Assembly: GCA_910579595.1 (NCBI GenBank)
Contig: CAJTVM010000011.1
Coordinates: 1-48,073, forward strand
Length of the DNA stretch: 48,073 nt
Direction: 5' to 3'
Source: an uncultured Oscillospiraceae bacterium
GTDB lineage: Bacteria > Bacillota > Clostridia > Oscillospirales > Oscillospiraceae
Position numbers and translations under genes: made by a program. Positions within the stretch are counted from its first letter, which is position 1, and each line of letters opens with the position of its first letter. Positions 43,628 through 48,073 of this stretch are shown one piece after another. The notes under the pieces were generated by a model. That model saw only the letters and a program-made list of their open reading frames with translations. It was not told the DNA's origin and did no database searches.

Positions 43628-46261
43628 ATGGCTCACAAATATGTCTATCTGTTCTCAGAGGGCAACGCCAATATGCGCGAGCTTCTGGGCGGCAAGGGTG
43701 CCAACCTGGCCGAGATGACCAACATCGGCCTGCCTGTGCCCCAGGGCTTCACCATCACCACCGAAGCCTGCACCCAGTATTATGAGGACGGACAGAAGAT
43801 CAATGATGAAATCCAGGCCCAGATCATGGAGTACATCGTCAAGATGGAGGAGATTACCGGCAAGAAGTTCGGCGATCAGGAGAATCCCCTGCTGGTTTCT
43901 GTGCGCTCCGGCGCTCGCGCCTCCATGCCCGGCATGATGGACACCATCCTGAACCTGGGCCTCAATGAGGACGTGGTGGACGTCCTGGCGAAGAAGTCCG
44001 GCAACCCCCGCTGGGCCTGGGACTGTTACCGCCGTTTCATCCAGATGTACTCCGACGTGGTCATGGAGGTGGGCAAGAAGTACTTTGAGCAGCTCATCGA
44101 CGAGATGAAGGAGAAGAAAGGCGTCACCCAGGATGTGGAGCTCACCGCCGATGATCTGAAGGAGCTGGCCGGACAGTTTAAGGCCGAGTACAAGGCCAAG
44201 ATCGGCCAGGACTTCCCTGCCGATCCCAAGGAACAGCTCATGGGCGCCATTAAGGCCGTGTTCCGCTCCTGGGACAATCCCCGCGCCAACGTCTACCGCC
44301 GGGACAACGACATCCCCTACTCCTGGGGCACCGCTGTCAACGTGCAGTCCATGGCCTTCGGCAATATGGGCGATGACTGCGGCACCGGCGTGGCCTTCAC
44401 CCGAAACCCCGCCACCGGTGAGCGCAAGCTGTTCGGCGAGTTCCTGACCAACGCCCAGGGTGAGGACGTGGTGGCCGGTGTTCGCACCCCCATGCCCATC
44501 AGCGAGATGGCCGACAAGTTCCCCGAGGCCTTTGCCCAGTTCGAGCAGGTGTGCAAGACCCTGGAGGATCACTACCGGGATATGCAGGACATGGAGTTCA
44601 CCGTGGAGCACGGCAAACTCTATATGCTCCAGACCCGCAACGGCAAGCGCACCCCCGCCGCCGCCTTGAAGATCGCCTGCGATCTGGTGGACGAGGGCAT
44701 GATCGACGAGAAGAAGGCCGTGGCCATGATCGAACCCCGCTCCCTGGACACCCTGCTCCATCCCCAGTTTGACAGCGCGGCTTTGAAGGAAGCCCCCATG
44801 TTGGCCTCCGCGCTGGGCGCCTCCCCCGGCGCCGCCTCCGGCAAGATCGTCTTCTCCGCCGAGGATGCTAAGGAGTGGGCTGCCCGGGGTGAGAAGGTCG
44901 TCCTAGTCCGCCTGGAGACCTCCCCCGAGGACATCGAGGGCATGAAAGCCGCCCAAGGCATCCTGACGGTACGCGGCGGTATGACCTCCCACGCCGCCGT
45001 TGTGGCCCGGGGTATGGGCAAGTGCTGCGTGTCCGGCTGCGGCGAGATCAAGATGGACGAGGAAAACAAGCAGTTCGAGCTGGCGGGCAAAACCTTCCAC
45101 GAGGGCGATTGGCTTTCCCTGGACGGCTCCACCGGAAAGATTTACGATGGCCCCATCCCCACCGTCCCCGCCACCATCGGCGGCGAGTTCGGCCGGGTCA
45201 TGGGCTGGGCGGACAAGTACCGCCGCTTGGAGGTGCGCACCAATGCTGACACCCCCCACGACGCCGCCCAGGCCAAGAAGTTTGGCGCTCAGGGTATTGG
45301 TCTGTGCCGCACCGAGCATATGTTCTTCAACGAGGACCGAATCCCGGCCATCCGGGAGATGATCTGTTCCGACACTGTGGAGCAGCGTGAGAAGGCCCTG
45401 GCCAAGCTGGAGCCCATGCAGCAGTCCGACTTTGAGGGCATCTACGAGGCCATGGAGGGCCTGCCCGTTACCATCCGCTTCCTGGATCCCCCCCTGCATG
45501 AGTTCGTCCCCACTGAGGAGGCCGATATCGAGAAGCTGGCCACCGACATGAACAAGAGCATAGCCGACATCAAGGCCATCATCGCCGGTCTGCATGAGTT
45601 CAACCCCATGATGGGCCACCGCGGCTGCCGTCTGGTTGTCACCTACCCCGAGATCGCCGTGATGCAGACTAAGGCCGTCATCAAGGCCGCCCTGGCCGTC
45701 CAGGCCCGCCACCCCGAGTGGACCATGGTGCCTGAGATCATGATCCCCCTGGTGGGCGAGGTCAAGGAGTTCCTCTTTGTCAAGGGCATCGTCACCTCCA
45801 CCGCCGACCAGCTCATTGCCGAGGCTGGTTCCAACATGAAATACAAAGTTGGAACTATGATCGAGATCCCCCGCGCGGCCATGACCGCCGATGAGATCTC
45901 CCCCCACGCCGACTTCTTCTCCTTTGGCTCCAACGATCTGACCCAGATGACCTTCGGCTTCTCCCGCGATGATGCAGGCAAGTTCCTGGGCGCATACTAC
46001 GAGAAAAAGATCTATGAGCAGGATCCCTTTGCCAAGCTGGATCAGCACGGCGTGGGCCGTCTGATCTCCAACGCAACCCGCTGGGGCCGCTCCACCCACC
46101 CGGAGATCCATGTGGGTATCTGCGGCGAACACGGCGGCGATCCCGCTTCCGTGGAGTTCTGCCACCGGATCGGGCTGGACTATGTGTCCTGCTCTCCCTT
46201 CCGTGTGCCCATCGCCCGTTTGGCCGCCGCCCAGGCAGCTATCAAAAGTAGGGAGGCTTAA
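43628..46261 (+). CDS. ppdK: Pyruvate, phosphate dikinase
   Basis: PpdK interconverts pyruvate, ATP and Pi with PEP, AMP and PPi; in clostridia it often runs glycolytically. The N-terminal ATP-grasp domain (MAHKYVYLFSEGNANMRELL) is followed by the swivelling domain with catalytic H455 in GGMTSHAAVVARGMG and the TIM-barrel domain with C832 in VGICGEHGG. Length 877 matches the C. symbiosum enzyme. ATG 43628 has GGAGGA 8 bases upstream. It is the only ordinary plus-strand gene here and has strongly biased codons, suggesting high expression. Confidence 0.98.
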   Translation: MAHKYVYLFSEGNANMRELLGGKGANLAEMTNIGLPVPQGFTITTEACTQYYEDGQKINDEIQAQIMEYIVKMEEITGKKFGDQENPLLVSVRSGARASMPGMMDTILNLGLNEDVVDVLAKKSGNPRWAWDCYRRFIQMYSDVVMEVGKKYFEQLIDEMKEKKGVTQDVELTADDLKELAGQFKAEYKAKIGQDFPADPKEQLMGAIKAVFRSWDNPRANVYRRDNDIPYSWGTAVNVQSMAFGNMGDDCGTGVAFTRNPATGERKLFGEFLTNAQGEDVVAGVRTPMPISEMADKFPEAFAQFEQVCKTLEDHYRDMQDMEFTVEHGKLYMLQTRNGKRTPAAALKIACDLVDEGMIDEKKAVAMIEPRSLDTLLHPQFDSAALKEAPMLASALGASPGAASGKIVFSAEDAKEWAARGEKVVLVRLETSPEDIEGMKAAQGILTVRGGMTSHAAVVARGMGKCCVSGCGEIKMDEENKQFELAGKTFHEGDWLSLDGSTGKIYDGPIPTVPATIGGEFGRVMGWADKYRRLEVRTNADTPHDAAQAKKFGAQGIGLCRTEHMFFNEDRIPAIREMICSDTVEQREKALAKLEPMQQSDFEGIYEAMEGLPVTIRFLDPPLHEFVPTEEADIEKLATDMNKSIADIKAIIAGLHEFNPMMGHRGCRLVVTYPEIAVMQTKAVIKAALAVQARHPEWTMVPEIMIPLVGEVKEFLFVKGIVTSTADQLIAEAGSNMKYKVGTMIEIPRAAMTADEISPHADFFSFGSNDLTQMTFGFSRDDAGKFLGAYYEKKIYEQDPFAKLDQHGVGRLISNATRWGRSTHPEIHVGICGEHGGDPASVEFCHRIGLDYVSCSPFRVPIARLAAAQAAIKSREA

Positions 46262-46271
46262 TCTTTCCTTG

Positions 46272-46519
46272 TGTCGTGGGGTAATATAGATTTTTCTCGG
46301 AGAGGCAATCAGTATTGACCCCGACATAGAAAAACAAGACCTTGCACCTAATCGTGCAGGGTCTTGTTTTTGTTCTCCGAACTATCCTCAACCTTGCATA
46401 GATACCGGATTTTAGGGACATTTTGTTTAGAATCACCAGGGCGGGGGGCAAACGGAGGCGAAGCCCAACAGAACAAACGACTTTGCCTTTTCGAGAAAAA
46501 TCTATATTGCCCCACGACA
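46272..46519. mobile_element. 248-bp element with 37-bp terminal inverted repeats (MITE-like)
   Basis: TGTCGTGGGG opens the left repeat (46272-46308), and its reverse complement closes the right one (46483-46519); 34 of 37 positions agree. The interior has no credible gene but holds a strong terminator hairpin and, near 46311-46327, a shorter inverted sequence resembling the repeat tip (TGTCGGGGTCAATA). The left end begins 10 bases after the ppdK stop. No clear target-site duplication is visible, so mobility is inference. Confidence 0.7.
46330..46371 (+). terminator. Terminator serving ppdK, inside the MITE-like element
   Basis: Arms 46330-46347 and 46354-46371 pair over 18 bp with one T/G mismatch around a 6-base loop, and the 3' arm ends in TTTTT. 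The 5' arm begins with AAAAA, so it could also stop minus-strand transcription. Confidence 0.85.
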
Positions 46520-46538
46520 TGGTGATATTCCTGGATGG

Positions 46539-46680
46539 TGTTTTTGGGGATTTGGCATCAGGCTTAAAACGCCTGTGTATCAAGGCTTTTTGGCGATGAC
46601 ATCTCCCAAATCTATCAACGTAAATTTCCCAAAAACTGCTTGACTTCGTTTTTGGGGACTGCTTTTGGGGAATTGGCAGG
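46539..46680. repeat. Cluster of TTTTGGGGA-type motifs, candidate transposase-binding end
   Basis: Related motifs occur at 46539-46557 (TGTTTTTGGGGATTTGGCA), 46586-46596, 46598-46613 (inverted), 46621-46637 (inverted), 46648-46660 and 46661-46678 (TTTTGGGGAATTGGCA). Tn7-like elements end in TGT and carry several TnsB-binding repeats near each end; the first copy begins with TGT. The layout therefore suggests the tnsA-proximal transposon end, with its tip perhaps at 46539. Confidence 0.5.
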
Positions 46681-46707
46681 ATGTTCCCACAGGGGAGGAC
46701 TACTAAC

Positions 46708-47055
46708 ATGAGGAAGAAGAACTTCAAGGGTCGATGCGAGAAGCGGGTGCTGAGCAAGTGCGCTGAGGTCTGCCGGACGTATGATCTTGTCCAGTACGCC
46801 TACGCTGACCTGCTCCAAGCCAGTGATGAGGTTGTTGAGATCAGGTGTAATGTTTTGCTGGACGGGTTGGAGGTAGGAGAGTACACCTCAGACTTCGTAT
46901 GCACCAAGACAGGCGGTGATCTGATGGTCAGGGAGTGTGTGTTCCATAAGTTTCTGATGAAGCCTCTGACGGTGAAACTGCTGGATGCTTCAAGAGATTA
47001 CTGGCTCAGGCATGGGGTCACAGACTGGGGGGTGGTCATTGATGAGGAAGTATGA
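46708..47055 (+). CDS. TnsA-like transposon endonuclease (N-terminal domain type)
   Basis: The 115-residue protein resembles short TnsA N-terminal-domain proteins of Bacillota. TnsA is a restriction-like nuclease that makes the 5' cuts in Tn7 transposition. D62 in TSDFV and E76 in VREC fit PD-(D/E)xK positions, but the expected lysine two residues on is valine (V78), so activity is uncertain. The C-terminal segment reads LLDASRDYWLRHGVTDWGVVI. ATG 46708 has GGGGAGGA upstream. It overlaps the tnsB-like start by 14 bases. Lower G+C than the neighbouring chromosome fits transfer. Confidence 0.72.
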   Translation: MRKKNFKGRCEKRVLSKCAEVCRTYDLVQYAYADLLQASDEVVEIRCNVLLDGLEVGEYTSDFVCTKTGGDLMVRECVFHKFLMKPLTVKLLDASRDYWLRHGVTDWGVVIDEEV

Positions 47056-48073
47056 CCTGCTCCGGTCCGGTGACAGCATCATCCGGGTACTGGAAGTACA
47101 GGGGGACAGGGTCCTGGTGATCGACTGCATCAAGAGGGCGATGCCTGTATGGGTTGAGGTTACGGAATTGGATTCCTACTCCGAGTGTACCATCGGTGAA
47201 CTGTCCGAGGTCACTGGGGTTGCCATGGTGAGTGTCGATGCCCTAGATGCCGACCAGAGGAAAACCATGTACGAGAGGTACACGGTGATTGCTCCTGTTC
47301 TGGCCTTCGTTGCCGATGATCGGATGCGTTCCCGGCTAATCTGCTCTGTGGCCGAGGAATATGGAGTATCAAAAGGCAACCGTCAGGAACCACCTCTGCC
47401 TATATCTGGCCTACAGGGACGTGACTGCTCTTGCTCCGAAGCGTCGGGAGGATGAACGGCAACTGACCCAGGACGAGAAGAATATGCGGTGGGCGTTGAA
47501 CAAGTTTTTCTATACTACGAAGAAGCAATCTCTTATGACGGCCTACACGATGATGCTCAAGGAGAAGTATTGTGATGGCCTGGGTGTGTTGGCTGAGGAA
47601 TATCCATCCTACTATCAGTTCCGATACTTCTATCGTAAGACCAGGAATCTACAGAACTTCTACATCTCCCGTGATGGATTGAAGAACTACCAGAGGAACA
47701 ATCGACCTTTGACTGGTGACGGGGTACAGGAGTTTGCACCCGCTGTTGGCACAGGGATGTTTGATGCTACGGTCTGCGACATCTACCTTGTCAATGATAC
47801 TGGAAGTCTGGTAGGTAGACCTATCTTGACAGCCTGTGTCGATGCCTACAGTGGCCTATGTTGTGGGTATTCCCTCTCATGGGAGGGTGGTGTGTATAGC
47901 CTCCGAGGGCTGATGCTGAACATCATTGCTGATAAGGTGGGCTGGTGTAATCGGTTCGGTATCTCCATCCGTCGTGAGGATTGGGACTGTGATATGCTCC
48001 CGGCTTCGTTTATCACCGACATGGGGAGTGAGTACACGTCAGGGAACTTTGAGCAGATCGCAGAGCTGGGTGT
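47042..48073 (+). pseudogene. TnsB-like DDE transposase, frameshifted and cut by the window end
   Basis: Reading starts at ATG 47042 (MRKYDLLRSGDSIIRVLEV), and the frame continues to a stop at 47455. The sequence similar to a transposase, however, moves to the +1 frame at the AAAA run 47371-47374, where ATVRNHLCLYLAY completes a helix-turn-helix that begins EEYGVSK. The +1 frame then stays open to the window end. In it, FDATVCDIYLV supplies the first catalytic aspartate and FITDMGSEYTS the second; the glutamate would lie beyond the edge. One base deleted from the A run restores a single frame, so this is a recent mutation, a sequencing error or, less likely, recoding. Confidence 0.75.

Noticed and set aside
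43655..46327. Long minus-strand open frames of 368 and 474 codons opposite ppdK
   Set aside because: They are antisense shadows caused by the strong codon bias and high G+C of ppdK; their translations are low-complexity (Gly/His/Leu/Val-rich), resemble no family and lack ribosome-binding sites.
46330..46371. The strong hairpin after ppdK considered as a single CRISPR-like repeat or attachment site
   Set aside because: There is only one copy, with an A-tract before and a T-tract after, exactly as in a bidirectional intrinsic terminator.
46242..46757. A 171-codon minus-strand frame over the ppdK 3' region and the repeats
   Set aside because: It crosses both inverted repeats, the terminator and the tnsA start, shows no family motif and has no ribosome-binding site.
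47371..47376. Programmed frameshifting in the tnsB-like gene
   Set aside because: The run has only four A and no classic slippery heptamer or downstream structure was seen. A one-base insertion or read error is the simpler reading, although recoding is kept as an open alternative.

Overview
The window reads as a piece of chromosome from an anaerobic, spore-forming Bacillota of class Clostridia, most like the Oscillospirales (Flavonifractor/Oscillibacter-type gut bacteria). This placement is inference. It rests on high G+C, complete sporulation clusters with a SipL-type protein next to SpoIVA, the DapL route to lysine, pyruvate phosphate dikinase, and a Clostridia-type gene order. No rRNA, tRNA or CRISPR array was seen.

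Almost everything from 154 to 43352 lies on the minus strand, so it is read from right to left. (1) 43352-39611: glnA, then dapF and dapL. (2) 39466-34668: the complete spoIIIA operon (AA to AH) behind a sigma-E-type promoter; it encodes the mother-cell half of the feeding-tube channel. (3) 34591-23285: an Asp23/Gls24 protein, nusB, a TsaD/Kae1-like paralogue, xseA-xseB-ispA, a PAP2-like membrane protein, dxs, tlyA, nadK, argR, recN and a HAD phosphatase. Most neighbours overlap by a few bases. (4) 23096-21362: carD-ispD-ispF. With dxs and ispA the window therefore holds four isoprenoid genes. (5) 21257-19873: a DUF3343 (Se/S carrier-like) protein coupled to a cysteine desulfurase. (6) 19729-1: a very long collinear run from one good promoter: cdaA, cdaR, a DUF5685 protein, a J-domain protein, a membrane protein, yicC, remA, gmk, rpoZ, priA, def, fmt, rsmB, rlmN, stp, prkC, rsgA, spoVM, sipL, spoIVA. 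This matches the Bacillus subtilis order from yloC to spoVM, without coaBC, rpe and thiN, and it ends in the three coat basement-layer genes.

The plus strand carries ppdK (43628-46261), divergent from glnA. Ten bases after its stop lies a 248-bp element with 37-bp imperfect terminal inverted repeats, and the apparent ppdK terminator sits inside that element. Next comes what looks like the tnsA-proximal end of a Tn7-like transposon: a cluster of repeated TTTTGGGGA-type motifs, a tnsA-like gene, and a tnsB-like DDE transposase gene that carries a +1 frameshift and runs off the window.

The most unusual local signals are two RNA hairpins that cover translation starts. One hides the ribosome-binding site of the 23-residue spoVM gene; the other, a 19-bp stem, contains the dapF start codon. 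Also notable are three recognisable sigma-E promoters in front of spoIIIAA, sipL and spoIVA, the DUF5685/J-domain pair with cysteine clusters, and the nested mobile DNA at the right edge.
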